Assembly: GCA_965116865.1 (NCBI GenBank)
Contig: OZ220727.1
Span: 2,046,001-2,110,000 of the forward strand
Reading direction: 5' to 3'
Length of the DNA stretch: 64,000 nt
Origin: Aldehydirespirator sp965116865
GTDB lineage: Bacteria > Actinomycetota > Acidimicrobiia > Acidimicrobiales > Aldehydirespiratoraceae
Shown here: positions 40,285-48,470 of the stretch, one piece after another
Layout of the letters: each line of letters starts with the position of its first letter
Numbering within the stretch: the stretch's first letter is position 1
Notes under the pieces: model-generated
What the model was told of the DNA's origin: nothing
Database searches by the model: none
Seen by the model: the letters and a program-made list of their open reading frames with translations, nothing else
Translations under genes and position numbers: made by a program

Positions 40285-40935
40285 CTACAGGCGGGCCACT
40301 TGGGCGAACTCGAGCTCGACCGGCGTCTCCCGGCCGAAGATGTTGACGAGCACCTTGACTTTGAGCTGGTCCTCGTTGATCTCGATGATCTCGCCGGAGA
40401 AGTCGGCGAACGGGCCGTCCTTCACACGGACGGTCTCCCCAATGCCGTACTCGAACATCGGCTTGGCCCGCTTGGAGGCCTCCCGGGACCGATCGGCCTC
40501 AACGCCGAGGAACGCCTCGACGTCTCGGCGGCGCAACGGCGACGGGGCGCCGCCCTGGTTCACGAAGCCGGTGACGTTGGGGGTGTCGCGGATGACCGGC
40601 CACACCTCCTCATCGAGATCGCAGCGCACGAACACGTACCCCGGGAACAGCCGCTTCGAGGAGATCACCTTCTTGCCGTTCTTGAACTCCGGCACGTCGC
40701 GCAGAGGGATGACCACTTCGTGGATGCGGCCCTCCATGTGCATCGACGCCGTGCGGGCCTCGAGATTCTGCTTGACCTTCTTCTCATACCCAGACTGGGT
40801 ATGCACTACGAACCAGCGGCCGGGCTTGTCGTAGGGGCTTGCAGCCTCGGGGGCCTCGTCGGGGGCAGCGGCCTCGTCGAACAGCTCGTCCTCGGTGAGA
40901 AGGGCTGACGGTCGGGAGACGGATGTGTCGGACAT
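40285..40935 (-). CDS. nusG: Transcription termination/antitermination factor NusG
   Basis: NusG binds the RNA polymerase clamp and links it to Rho or the ribosome (through S10). The 216-aa protein has an acidic N-terminal extension of ~40 residues, then the NGN domain (RWFVVHTQSGYEKKVKQNLE, LFPGYVFVRCDLDEEVWPVI) and a C-terminal KOW (ETVRVKDGPFADFSGEIIEI). It lies 9 bp after secE. Confidence 0.97.
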   Translation of the reverse strand: MSDTSVSRPSALLTEDELFDEAAAPDEAPEAASPYDKPGRWFVVHTQSGYEKKVKQNLEARTASMHMEGRIHEVVIPLRDVPEFKNGKKVISSKRLFPGYVFVRCDLDEEVWPVIRDTPNVTGFVNQGGAPSPLRRRDVEAFLGVEADRSREASKRAKPMFEYGIGETVRVKDGPFADFSGEIIEINEDQLKVKVLVNIFGRETPVELEFAQVARL

Positions 40936-40944
40936 GGCGTACCT

Positions 40945-41241
40945 CTACGATTCGAACAGCTCGAGTATGAACGTCGAGAAGACCCAGTCGAGCCCGTAGA
41001 TCATGGCGGTGAGCACGATGACGGTGACAAGGACCACGATCGAGTAGTTGACGGTCTCAGCCCGGCTGGGCCAGGCCACCTTGCGGAGCTCGCCGCGGAC
41101 CTCGCGCAGGAACTGTCCCGGCGATGTGCGCTCCGCTGGAGGCGTGGAGGCGGCACGGTCACGGGTCCGCACCGGTGTGCCTTCGGCGTCTATCTCGCCC
41201 TGCCTCTGGAGCATCCGCTTCTGCTGACGGTTCATCGCCAT
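40945..41241 (-). CDS. secE: Preprotein translocase subunit SecE
   Basis: A 98-aa protein with a basic N-terminus and one C-terminal transmembrane segment (NYSIVVLVTVIVLTAMIYGL), preceded by FLREVRGELRKVAWPSRAET, the conserved amphipathic SecE signature. It clamps SecY (6718-8046). It sits between tRNA-Trp and nusG, the standard actinobacterial order. Confidence 0.95.
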   Translation of the reverse strand: MAMNRQQKRMLQRQGEIDAEGTPVRTRDRAASTPPAERTSPGQFLREVRGELRKVAWPSRAETVNYSIVVLVTVIVLTAMIYGLDWVFSTFILELFES

Positions 41242-41299
41242 TTGTGTGAAGTCACCTCATGCGGGTTTCGGTGCCGCCGACGCGGCCGTCTTAGGTTTG

Positions 41300-41372
41300 C
41301 AGGGGCGGAGGGACTCGAACCCCCAACCGCCGGTTTTGGAGACCGGTGCTCTGCCAATTGAGCCACGCCCCT
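41300..41372 (-). tRNA. tRNA-Trp (CCA)
   Basis: On the minus strand AGGGGCG and CGCCCCT form the acceptor stem, GGCTCAATTGGCAGAGC-like sequence the D arm, CCGGTCTCCAAAACCGG the anticodon arm with anticodon CCA, and GGGGGTTCGAGTCCCTC the T arm. tRNA-Trp upstream of secE is typical for actinobacteria. Confidence 0.95.
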
Positions 41373-41709
41373 CAGCAACCTCGCCAGGCTACCAGCGCAA
41401 GCCGGCGAATGGCTACGGCCAGGCGCGAACTCGGAGCGCCCCGCTCGCCCTCGCCCGCGCGGGACCTAGGTGGCCCGTCACAGGGGCTGCCGCCTCATGG
41501 CCCGCTCGCCCTCGCCCGCGCGGGACCTAGGTGTCTTGAGTGGAGTGTCTTGAGTGGGGATTTCATTGCAGGCCCTCTGACCTAGAGTTTTGCAGGGGGG
41601 AAACTCCGAGACGGGCCGTTCGGCGCCAGCCGGGCCCGGGCAGGGGGCCGCTGCGGAGCAGCCCGCCACGGGAAAACTCCGAGACGGGCCGTTCGGCGCC
41701 AGCCGCGCT
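41373..41709. repeat. Intergenic region with short direct repeats
   Basis: No gene is supported. CCGCTCGCCCTCGCCCGCGC (continuing GGGACCTAGGTG) occurs at 41441 and 41502, 61 bp apart. AAACTCCGAGACGGGCCGTT (continuing CGGCGCCAGCCG) occurs at 41601 and 41674, 73 bp apart. These are the same size classes as the duplications elsewhere in the window. rpmG, often found between tRNA-Met and tRNA-Trp, is not here. Confidence 0.75.
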
Positions 41710-41710
41710 A

Positions 41711-42723
41711 GTGTCCTGAGTGGTTAGTTCCTCGTGTTTGTGTGGTTGCGGTGGACGGCGTTTCTGGCGGCACGCCGGTCGGTGAACAGCGGCCGTCTGG
41801 CGAGCACTCTCATGTCACCGTCTCGCGCCCCCTGACGGCGGCCCGCCACGGGGTCGGCAAGGGCATCGTGGCGTGTGTGTGGCGCGAGCCCGGCCGACGT
41901 CACCGCCGCCGCTGTGGGAGTTGCCGCATCGTGGCGCGTGTGTGGCGCGAGCGGGGGCTGCGTCCGTGGCGCGCCGACGTCTCCGATCTGTCGGCGGACC
42001 CGCGCTTCGAGGACAAGTTCGCCGACGTGGTCGGGCCGTGTCTGGACCCGCCCGAGCGCGCCGTCGTGTTCAGCTTCGGCGAGAAAGCCCAGATCCAGGC
42101 CCTGGACCGCGCCCAGCCCTCGCTGCCGATGCGCGCCGGGCGGACGCGCGCTCCCACCCACGACTACAAACACAACGGCACCGTCGGCCTGTTCGCCGCG
42201 CTCGACGTCACCGCCGGGAAGGTCCTCGCGCTAACCCGCCGCCGACACACCGGCAAAGACGTGCTCGCCTTCTTCAAGCACATCGACACGCTCGCCCCGC
42301 AGCCCCTCGATGTCCACGTGATCCTCGACAACGTCTCCGCCCGCCGGCCGACGCGCGCAAGCGGCCCCCACACCCCCGCCGCAGCCCCTTGCTCTCTGAT
42401 TGCGCTCCCGCCCACCGGCCGACGCGCGCAAGCGGCTCCCACACCCCTGCCGCAGCCTCTTGCTCTCTGATTGCGCTCCCGCCAGCAGCGGCTGGGCCAA
42501 CCTCGTCGAGGCCCGGTTGTCGATCCTCGCACGCGAAACGCTCAAAAACCGGGCCTTCATCTCCGTGGCCGAACCCACCGACGCCGTCGACCAATGGACA
42601 CAGCACTGGAACCACGGCCCCAAACCACTGCGCTGGACAGAACAAGCCCAACCCGTCACCGACAAAGCCAAACGCGCGCAAGCAGCCCTCAACCACGCAA
42701 CCAAACCCGCGACACACCGCTAA
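41711..42723 (+). pseudogene. IS630-family transposase, scrambled
   Basis: Begins with the MITE-type end CTAGTGTCCTGAGTGG. The frame then codes part of an IS630 DDE transposase: ADPRFEDKFADVVGPCLDPP, VVFSFGEKAQIQALDRAQPS, TGKDVLAFFKHIDTL and HVILDNVSA. The next block is replaced by two copies of a 71-bp unit (42344 and 42415), after which the C-terminal part resumes in another frame (WANLVEARLSILARETLKNR, PTDAVDQWTQHWNHGPKPLR) to 42723. The N-terminal helix-turn-helix is missing; in its place is the MITE-like end plus a 63-bp-spaced direct repeat (41864/41927). No right inverted end is visible. Inactive. Confidence 0.8.
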
Positions 42724-42973
42724 CCCCGTGCCCTCACACGCAACCAGAACGCCCCACGTAACCCCGCGAGTCACGTCCAGGGCTTCCAACCATCGCGACG
42801 ACCCTCACACGCAACATCGATCCGCCCCACGTAACCCCGCGAGTCGCGTCCGGAGCTTCCGGCCGTCTCGGGGGCCGTCACACGCGCAACGTCGATCCGC
42901 CCCATGTGGTGCCGCGAGTCGTGTTTGGGGTTTTTCGGCCGTCTCGGGGGGCTTCCCGATCTGGCGTTTGGGT
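42724..42973. repeat. Degenerate ~72-bp repeat, three copies
   Basis: CACACGCAAC recurs at 42735 and 42806 and in a variant at 42879, and CCCCACGTAACCCCGCGAG at 42752 and 42825 with a diverged third copy at 42900. The spacing is 71-75 bp. This looks like an old version of the ~72-bp arrays, now diverged. No gene is supported. Confidence 0.75.
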
Positions 42974-43940
42974 CCTTAGAGCGAGCGCGGATTGATCATG
43001 GGTGGGGGTTCCATCGGTCGCGGTGGTCGATAAGTTTGGCTGTGATAATGAGGGTTATGGCGAGGGAGAGTTGGGCTCGTCGGTGCTGGGGGCGGCGGTC
43101 TGTGTTGCGGCGCGTCTGTCCGAAGTTCGACAGCCACGAGTTGGTGCGCTCGACGCTCCAGCGCAGCCCGAGGGGAGCCGTGTTGGGTTTGCGGCGCTTG
43201 GCGTGGCGGGGGCGCTTCTTCGCGCGCACGTCGTCGTCGATGCCCATCGCGGCGCACACCGCGCGCGCCGGCGCGTTGTCGTATCCGCGGTCGAGGTGCT
43301 GGGTCTCCACGTCGGCTAGCAGCCCTTCGGGGGCGGCTCGCAGTGCGGGTTCGAACAAGATGGTGTCGTGTCGGTCGGCGCGGTCGGCGACCGCCGCGAC
43401 CGGCACCCCGGCCCGGTCGGCCAATATGGACCACTTCCAGCCCAGTTTGGCCCGCTCAACAGGGCTTTTGGCGGTGCCTTCGCCGCCGCAGGGCGCCTTG
43501 TGGATCGACCCGTCCACCGACACCTCGGACAAGTCGAGGCCCACGATGCGGTCATAGGCGCGCAGCGCCTCAGACTCCAGGCCCTCAAAGACTCCGGCCT
43601 CGACCCACTCGTCGCGGCGGGCGCGCATAGTCGTGTCAGACACGCGCCCGCCCAACAGCCTCTCCGCGGTGACCCACGAGCAGCCCGTCACCAACCGGAT
43701 CAAGATCCCCCAGAACACGATCTTGTCCGGTATCCGGCGCCGGTGCCCGCCGGTGGGATGGTTGTCCACAGGCACCGGCACAAGCGGCTCGATCGCCGCC
43801 CACACCGGATCCACCACTTCCGACTCCAACGCGCGCATGATGTGTCTGACCTCCACGGTCGTCTCGTTGACAGGACACCCGACATTCCAGTCGGGACAAC
43901 CAGACGACCCGCGGATGGTCAATCCGCGCGGCCTCTTAGG
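42974..43940 (-). mobile_element. IS5-type insertion sequence
   Basis: A ~967-bp element. Its ends are imperfect inverted repeats: left AGAGCGAGCGCGGATTGATC, right (reverse complement) AGAGGCCGCGCGGATTGACC, each preceded by CCTT/CCTA. It contains one complete transposase gene. It lies directly behind the degenerate repeat region. Confidence 0.8.
42996..43838 (-). CDS. IS5-family transposase
   Basis: A 280-aa DDE transposase: an N-terminal DUF4096-like helical region (WAAIEPLVPVPVDNHPTGGH, RRRIPDKIVFWGILIRLVTG), first Asp in VSVDGSIHKAPCGGEG, second in LDRGYDN and the Glu in LRWSVERTNSWLSNFGQTRR. The C-terminus (LSLAITLIITAKLIDHRDRW) is intact and ends just inside the left inverted repeat. 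ATG at 43838 is favoured; the much longer open frame upstream is not conserved. Probably active or recently so. Confidence 0.85.
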   Translation of the reverse strand: MRALESEVVDPVWAAIEPLVPVPVDNHPTGGHRRRIPDKIVFWGILIRLVTGCSWVTAERLLGGRVSDTTMRARRDEWVEAGVFEGLESEALRAYDRIVGLDLSEVSVDGSIHKAPCGGEGTAKSPVERAKLGWKWSILADRAGVPVAAVADRADRHDTILFEPALRAAPEGLLADVETQHLDRGYDNAPARAVCAAMGIDDDVRAKKRPRHAKRRKPNTAPLGLRWSVERTNSWLSNFGQTRRNTDRRPQHRRAQLSLAITLIITAKLIDHRDRWNPHP

Positions 43941-44078
43941 TGTTGTGGGTGTCCGTTGGCTGTCTGTCGTGGTACTGCGCTGCGGTGGGTGTTGGTGGAC
44001 TCGGCTGATATCGGTGGAATCAGTTGACTTTTTTGGCGAGGGTCTATGGATGTCATACCCCTGTGGCAGGGTGTGTGC

Positions 44079-45893
44079 ATGGTTGTGAGCACAGCACGAC
44101 GGGTGCGGGAAGGCTTGGCCGAGTTGATCCGGCTGGTGAACGATCCGGCGACGCCGACTGGGGATCTGCGGGTGGTGCTGGGAGAGTGCAAGGCCTTCGG
44201 TGGGCAGTTGGCGGTGTTGCAGGCGGACACGGCCGGGGGTCTGGCGACGCGGGAGCGCCACGGCGACGGCGGTGTGGGCGCGCTGGCGCAGGCTGCGGGG
44301 TTGCCGCGCCGCGAGGCCGCCGGCCATGTCAGGACCGTCAAGCAGCTGCAGGGGCTGCCTTCGGTGCGCGACGCGGTCGAGAACGGCGACATCTCGGTGG
44401 CCAACGCCAGGGTGCTCGCCGCCACGAGCGACAAGACCGACGCCGAGCAGGTGCAACAAGACGCCGAGTTGTTGGCGCAGGCAGCGGTGCTGTCGCCTGA
44501 GCAGTTCGCCCGCGAGGCAGGCCGCTGGGCGGCTCGCCGCCAGCCCGACGACGCCGAGGAGCGGTACCGCCGCCAACGGGCCCGGCGGCGGCTGGGCATC
44601 TGGAACGGAGACGACGGGATGATGCACCTGCGGGGCGAACTCGACCCGGTGACTGGCGCCAAGGTACGCAAACGGTTCTTGTTGGAGGCCGAGCGGCTGC
44701 GCCGGCTGGACCTGCGCAACCCCCGCGACAACAAACGCACCCTCGACCAACGCATGGCCGACGCCCTCGACACGCTGACCTCACACGGCAGCATCTACGC
44801 CAAAACAGCAACCACCCCGAACGGGCCCCACGATGGTCGCAGCGACACCAAGACGGCCGGCACCCCGAACGGGCCCCACGATGGTCGCAGCGACACCAAA
44901 ACAGCAACCACCCCGAACGGGCCCCACGATGGTCGCAGCGACACCAAGACGGCCGGCACCCCGAACGGGCCCCACGATGGTCGCAGCGACACCAAGGCAG
45001 CCGGCACCCCAGACGGATCCCACAATGACAACAGCGACACCAAAGCAGCCGGCACCCCAGACGGGTCCCACAATGACAACAGCGACACCAAAGCAGCCGG
45101 CGCTCCGGACGGATCCCACAATGGCAGCGGCGGCGGCCACGAGAACGGGTCCGGTGCAGGCGCAGACGAGGGTCGCAGCGGCGCGGCCGGCGCCGCAGAC
45201 GGGTCTGGCCCAAACACCGGCGGCGGCGGCCACGAGAACGGGTCCGGTGCAGGCGTCGGTGACAGACGTTCCGGCGTGGCTGGCAACAGGTGCGGGTGCG
45301 GTGGTCGGCCGTCGGCGGACATCACCATCGTGCAGCATCTCAGCGCTGACGGCACCGAGGCGTTCGCGGAGATCGCCGGGGGCGAGGTGATCCCCCGAAG
45401 CGTGCTGGAGGAGCACTTCTGCAACGCGAGGATCAAAGGAGTGGTGTTCAGCAGCGAGGGTGTGCCGTTATGGCACGGCCACTCCAAACGGGTCGCCACC
45501 AAAGCCCAGACCAACGCGCTGCGGGCCCGCTACGGGGCCTGCGGGGGCTGCGGAGCCGACATGTGGATCTGCCAGGGCCACCACGTCCAAGCAGTGTCGC
45601 AAGGCGGGCCGACGAACATCGACAACATGATGCTGCTGTGCTGGGGATGCCACCAAAAAGTGCACCTCCACGGCTGGCGGGAAGCTCCCGACGGACGCGG
45701 CCTCTACACCATCAAACCGCCCGAGCGCACCCGCCACGGACCCGCCCACGCCCCCGACCCGGCGCCGGACCACGGACCCGGACCTCCTCGACGAAACAGG
45801 CAACCCGAACCGTCCTCGACGGACAAGCCCGAGACGGACCCGATCAACCCGGCGGCACCCCCACAGCCCGAAACGCTGTTCACCCCCGCCTAG
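44079..45893 (+). CDS. DUF222/HNH endonuclease (13E12-type)
   Basis: A 604-aa protein. Residues 1-240 are the helical DUF222 domain (LAELIRLVNDPATPTGDLRV, FGGQLAVLQADTAGGLATRE, GELDPVTGAKVRKRFL). Residues ~245-400 form a low-complexity linker with six or seven 16-residue repeats (AGTPNGPHDGRSDTKT and variants; 48-bp units). A C-terminal HNH module follows: CGGCGADMWICQGHHVQAVS, NIDNMMLLCWGCHQKVH. ATG at 44079 (after GGCAGGG) is chosen over 44046. It is probably a DNA endonuclease; cellular role unknown. Paralogue of the gene at 1-651; both are followed by IS630-derived MITEs. Confidence 0.85.
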   Translation: MVVSTARRVREGLAELIRLVNDPATPTGDLRVVLGECKAFGGQLAVLQADTAGGLATRERHGDGGVGALAQAAGLPRREAAGHVRTVKQLQGLPSVRDAVENGDISVANARVLAATSDKTDAEQVQQDAELLAQAAVLSPEQFAREAGRWAARRQPDDAEERYRRQRARRRLGIWNGDDGMMHLRGELDPVTGAKVRKRFLLEAERLRRLDLRNPRDNKRTLDQRMADALDTLTSHGSIYAKTATTPNGPHDGRSDTKTAGTPNGPHDGRSDTKTATTPNGPHDGRSDTKTAGTPNGPHDGRSDTKAAGTPDGSHNDNSDTKAAGTPDGSHNDNSDTKAAGAPDGSHNGSGGGHENGSGAGADEGRSGAAGAADGSGPNTGGGGHENGSGAGVGDRRSGVAGNRCGCGGRPSADITIVQHLSADGTEAFAEIAGGEVIPRSVLEEHFCNARIKGVVFSSEGVPLWHGHSKRVATKAQTNALRARYGACGGCGADMWICQGHHVQAVSQGGPTNIDNMMLLCWGCHQKVHLHGWREAPDGRGLYTIKPPERTRHGPAHAPDPAPDHGPGPPRRNRQPEPSSTDKPETDPINPAAPPQPETLFTPA

Positions 45894-45919
45894 CAGAATG
45901 ACGAGCAAACCCCGAACAA

Positions 45920-45988
45920 GGCAATCTCCGCTCGCAAAACCCCAAGTCAGAGCCTTGCGCGTCACGCGGAATCGGCATTGCTCAACAG
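45920..45988 (-). mobile_element. Second copy of the unidentified IS end
   Basis: The minus strand of 45965-45988 reads CTGTTGAGCAATGCCGATTC then CGCG, matching the remnant at 39646-39669; about 40 further bases (to ~45920) are also similar. It abuts a MITE. No transposase gene for this family lies in the window. Confidence 0.6.
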
Positions 45989-45993
45989 CCACC

Positions 45994-46334
45994 CAGCGTC
46001 CCGAGTGAAGAATTCGTTGCAGATATGCTGTGGTGGTCTCGAAGATCTCGTCGACGGTCATGCGCCACACGGAGGGGTGCGGGTGCTCGTTGCGGTTGTC
46101 GATCCAATTGTCGGTCCAGCCGCGGAGGTCTGCGACGCCTGTGGGGGGGCCGGCCGTTCTTGATGTAGTTGTGCGGCTCATAGACGGTCAACTACATCAA
46201 GAACGGTCAGGGGGCGCGAGACGGTGACATGAGCATGCTCGCCAGCCGGCCACTGTTCACCGACCGGCGTACCGCCAGAAACGCCGTCCACCGCAAAGAC
46301 ACAAACACGAGGAACTAGCCACTCAGGACACTAG
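45994..46334 (-). mobile_element. IS630-derived MITE, copy 2
   Basis: About 340 bp, same architecture as copy 1: one end encodes a transposase C-terminus (GWTDNWIDNRNEHPHPSVWR, MTVDEIFETTTAYLQRIL), the other matches the start of the 41711 element, ending GCCACTCAGGACACTAG. It contains the extra GGTCAACTACATCAAGAACG piece seen in copy 1. It is joined head-to-tail with copy 3 through a shared CTAG. Confidence 0.8.
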
Positions 46335-46650
46335 CGTCCCGAGTGGAGAATGCGTTGCAGATATGCTGCCATGCTCTCGAAGATCTCGTCGACGGTCATG
46401 CGCCACACGGAGGGGTGCGGATGCTCGTTGCGGTTGTCGATCCAATTGTCGGTCCAGCCGCGGAGGCCTGCGACGCCTGGGGGTCCGGCCGTTCTTGATG
46501 TAGTTGTGCGGCTCATAGACGGTCAGGGGGCGCGAGACGGTGACATGAGCATGCTCGCCAGCCGGCCACTGTTCACCGACCGGCGTACCGCCAGCGACGC
46601 CGTCCACCGCAAAGACACAACCGCGAGGAACTAGCCACTCGGAACACTAG
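46331..46650 (-). mobile_element. IS630-derived MITE, copy 3
   Basis: About 320 bp, again with CGTCCCGAGTGG / CCACTCGGAACACTAG ends and the same truncated transposase pieces (MTVDEIFESMAAYLQRILHS). It lacks the ~20-bp piece present in copies 1 and 2. Its terminal CTAG supplies the TAG stop codon of the anti-sigma gene at 46647. Confidence 0.8.
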
Positions 46651-47045
46651 GAGGTCGGCTTGGCGGCGCGGCGATGCCGGGCGGTGAACGCGATCAGGCC
46701 CGCGGCTGCCGCGGCCCCGGCGGCGACGGTCGCGGCCACGCGCGGCCCGGCATCCCCCCAGGCCCCGCGATGCCCATACCGGTCGAGATGCAACAAGATC
46801 TGCGACTCCAGCATGGCGTCCCCCGGGGCGGGGTCGTCGCGCAACAGGCCCATGGCGTCCATCAGCCGCCGGTACCGCGCCTGCTCCACCCGGCACCGTA
46901 CGCAGGACTCCAGGTGATCGAGCTCCGCCGGTCCGAAGGCGTGGTCGCCGCCCGCGGCCGCCGCGAGCGCGTCGCTGACCGACTCGCAGTCGCGGAGCGG
47001 GCGGGCCGCGGCGTCGCCCGCCGGTACGGGAGGCTCACCCGTCAC
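46647..47045 (-). CDS. Zinc-finger anti-sigma factor (membrane)
   Basis: A 132-aa protein with an N-terminal zinc-finger-like HxxxCxxC (HLESCVRCRVEQARYRRLMD) typical of ZAS anti-sigma factors, and a C-terminal transmembrane segment (VAATVAAGAAAAAGLIAFTA) followed by a short basic tail. It should hold the adjacent sigma factor at the membrane until a signal releases it. GTG at 47045 overlaps the sigma gene end by 11 bp. The stop (TAG) coincides with the end of a MITE, so the native C-terminus may have been altered. Confidence 0.75.
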   Translation of the reverse strand: MTGEPPVPAGDAAARPLRDCESVSDALAAAAGGDHAFGPAELDHLESCVRCRVEQARYRRLMDAMGLLRDDPAPGDAMLESQILLHLDRYGHRGAWGDAGPRVAATVAAGAAAAAGLIAFTARHRRAAKPTS

Positions 47046-47688
47046 GGTCGGACTCCTCTCCAGGCATGGGCAGAACCTGCTCACGCAGGCGGCGACGGGC
47101 CCGGTGCAGGCGTACCTTGGCCGCAGTCACCGAGATGCCCAACTCCGCCGCGACGGCGTCATGGGGAAGGTCGTACATGTCCCGCAGCACCACCACCGAA
47201 CGCAACCGGTGCGGCAGCTCCCGAATGGCGTCGTCAAGGCTCTCGCGCAACTCCGCCAAGTCGCCCTGCAGGACCGGGTCGTGGTCGGGCCGGGTGTCGA
47301 TCACGTCGTCGTCAGCGTCGAGAAGGTCGTGGCGGTGGCGCTGGCGACGACTGAGGTGGGTGGCCGCGCAATTCGCCACAATGCGATAGAGCCAGGTGCT
47401 GAACAGCGCCTCGCCGCGGAAGCGTCCCACGCCCTTGTAGGCCCTCAGATACGCCTCTTGAACCACGTCTCGAGCATCCTCCGTGCTGCCCGTGAGGCGC
47501 AGGGCCAGCGCGTACGCGTCGGGGTGGGTGATGCGCACGAGCCGGTCGAACGCCTCTCGGTCGCCGGACTTGGCCGACTCGACCAGCGCGACCATGTCCT
47601 CTGAGGATTGAGACTCGGAATCGCGGCCGGCGTTACGCGCGGACTCCGCGACGGCCGACCGGCGCCGCCGCCGAGGCGATGTGTTCAC
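47035..47688 (-). CDS. ECF-type RNA polymerase sigma factor
   Basis: A group IV sigma factor of about 217 aa. Region 2 (SGDREAFDRLVRITHPDAYA, STEDARDVVQEAYLRAYKGV, FSTWLYRIVANCAATHLSRR) and region 4 (LPHRLRSVVVLRDMYDLPHD, AVAAELGISVTAAKVRLHRA) are complete. The first ~35 residues are an Arg-rich, unconserved extension. GTG at 47688 is chosen, with GTG at 47745 possible. It is cotranscribed with, and overlaps, its presumed anti-sigma factor. Confidence 0.85.
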   Translation of the reverse strand: MNTSPRRRRRSAVAESARNAGRDSESQSSEDMVALVESAKSGDREAFDRLVRITHPDAYALALRLTGSTEDARDVVQEAYLRAYKGVGRFRGEALFSTWLYRIVANCAATHLSRRQRHRHDLLDADDDVIDTRPDHDPVLQGDLAELRESLDDAIRELPHRLRSVVVLRDMYDLPHDAVAAELGISVTAAKVRLHRARRRLREQVLPMPGEESDRDG

Positions 47689-47787
47689 GACAGGCCCCGG
47701 GCGGCGCGCCCAGCGCCGCGGCAGGCTGCGCCCAAAGTGCGGCACCCCGCGCCGCGGCGGTGCGCCCCGCGGCCAGCACCCTTCATG

Positions 47788-47861
47788 TAGCGACGGACAG
47801 ACTCGAACTGTCGACCTCTCGATTATGAGTCGAGCGCTCTTGCCAACTGAGCTACGTCGCC
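47788..47861 (-). tRNA. tRNA-Met (CAT)
   Basis: Minus strand: acceptor GGCGACG/CGTCGCT (first pair G-T), GCTCAGTTGGCAAGAGC D arm, CTCGACTCATAATCGAG anticodon arm with CAT, GACAGTTCGAGTCTGTC T arm, discriminator A. It is more like elongator tRNA-Met than initiator; tRNA-Ile2 (modified CAT) cannot be ruled out. Confidence 0.88.
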
Positions 47862-47890
47862 GGGACGGGCAGGACGGGCACCCTGCGCCG

Positions 47891-47963
47891 AGCTCCCTGT
47901 CAGAATCGAACTGACGACCTTCTCCTTACCATGGAGACGCTCTTCCGGCTGAGCTAAGGGAGC
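47891..47963 (-). tRNA. tRNA-Thr (GGT)
   Basis: Minus strand: acceptor GCTCCCT/AGGGAGC (7 perfect pairs), D arm GCTCAGCCGGAAGAGC, anticodon arm TCTCCATGGTAAGGAGA with GGT, T arm GTCAGTTCGATTCTGAC. It is paired with tRNA-Met 29 bp away, the usual Thr-Met cluster upstream of secE in actinobacteria. Confidence 0.93.
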
Positions 47964-48095
47964 CGCTCCGGCACCAGGGCACCGTCCCGCCATGATGCCA
48001 CAACTGCGGGCTGATCCCAACCGCCGGACCAGGCTGTACCCGATTCGCAAGATCCGCGCGCTCCATGTCACAATCCTCATGTGGTTCCAATACTC

Positions 48096-48207
48096 GCTAT
48101 CCACTGGGTGTGACACCACAGACGTTGTCCCCTGGCTCTTGTTGCAGGGCAGGTACTGTCGGCGGCACGCTATCCACTGGGTGTGACACCACAGACGTTG
48201 TCCCTGC
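48096..48207. repeat. Direct repeat, 73-bp spacing
   Basis: GCTATCCACTGGGTGTGACA (continuing CCACAGACGTTGTCCC) occurs at 48096 and 48169, exactly 73 bp apart and identical over ~36 bp. No gene is supported between the tRNA genes and the alcohol dehydrogenase remnant. Confidence 0.85.
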
Positions 48208-48236
48208 TAGTCGAAAGTGTCGCCCGCCCTGACGTC

Positions 48237-48470
48237 GGCCCGGTTGGCCACCGACCCGAAACCGTTGGTCACGCCGCGTCCGCCGGTCCAAGAGTCGGAG
48301 ACCGGCGGACGGGAGGTTGGCCACCGACCCGAAACCGTTGGTCACGCCGCAGCTCACCAACGCGGCGATGGGCGCCGGCACGCCGGAGTCGACCTTCGCA
48401 GCGGAGTCGACGCTCACCACCATGTGCTCGGAGAAGGTGCCAAGCTTGAGCATCAGTGTTCGGAGTGGCA
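48237..48470 (-). pseudogene. Zinc alcohol dehydrogenase remnant
   Basis: The minus strand codes LKLGTFSEHMVVSVDSAAKV, DSGVPAPIAALVSCGVTNGF, GSVANLPS, the middle part of an NDMA-dependent or MDR-type alcohol dehydrogenase (GTFAEYMVV, ALVSCGV patterns). Preceding N-terminal sequence (LAAAGVCHSDEH, the zinc-Cys/His region) lies in the adjacent 72-bp array. A 36-bp direct repeat (48242 and 48315, 73 bp apart) interrupts the downstream side. The rest of the gene is gone. Confidence 0.7.

Noticed and set aside
44079..45893. DUF222/HNH genes as inteins or group I intron homing enzymes
   Set aside because: No splice motifs, host gene or intron structure is visible; the genes stand alone with their own N-terminal DUF222 domain.
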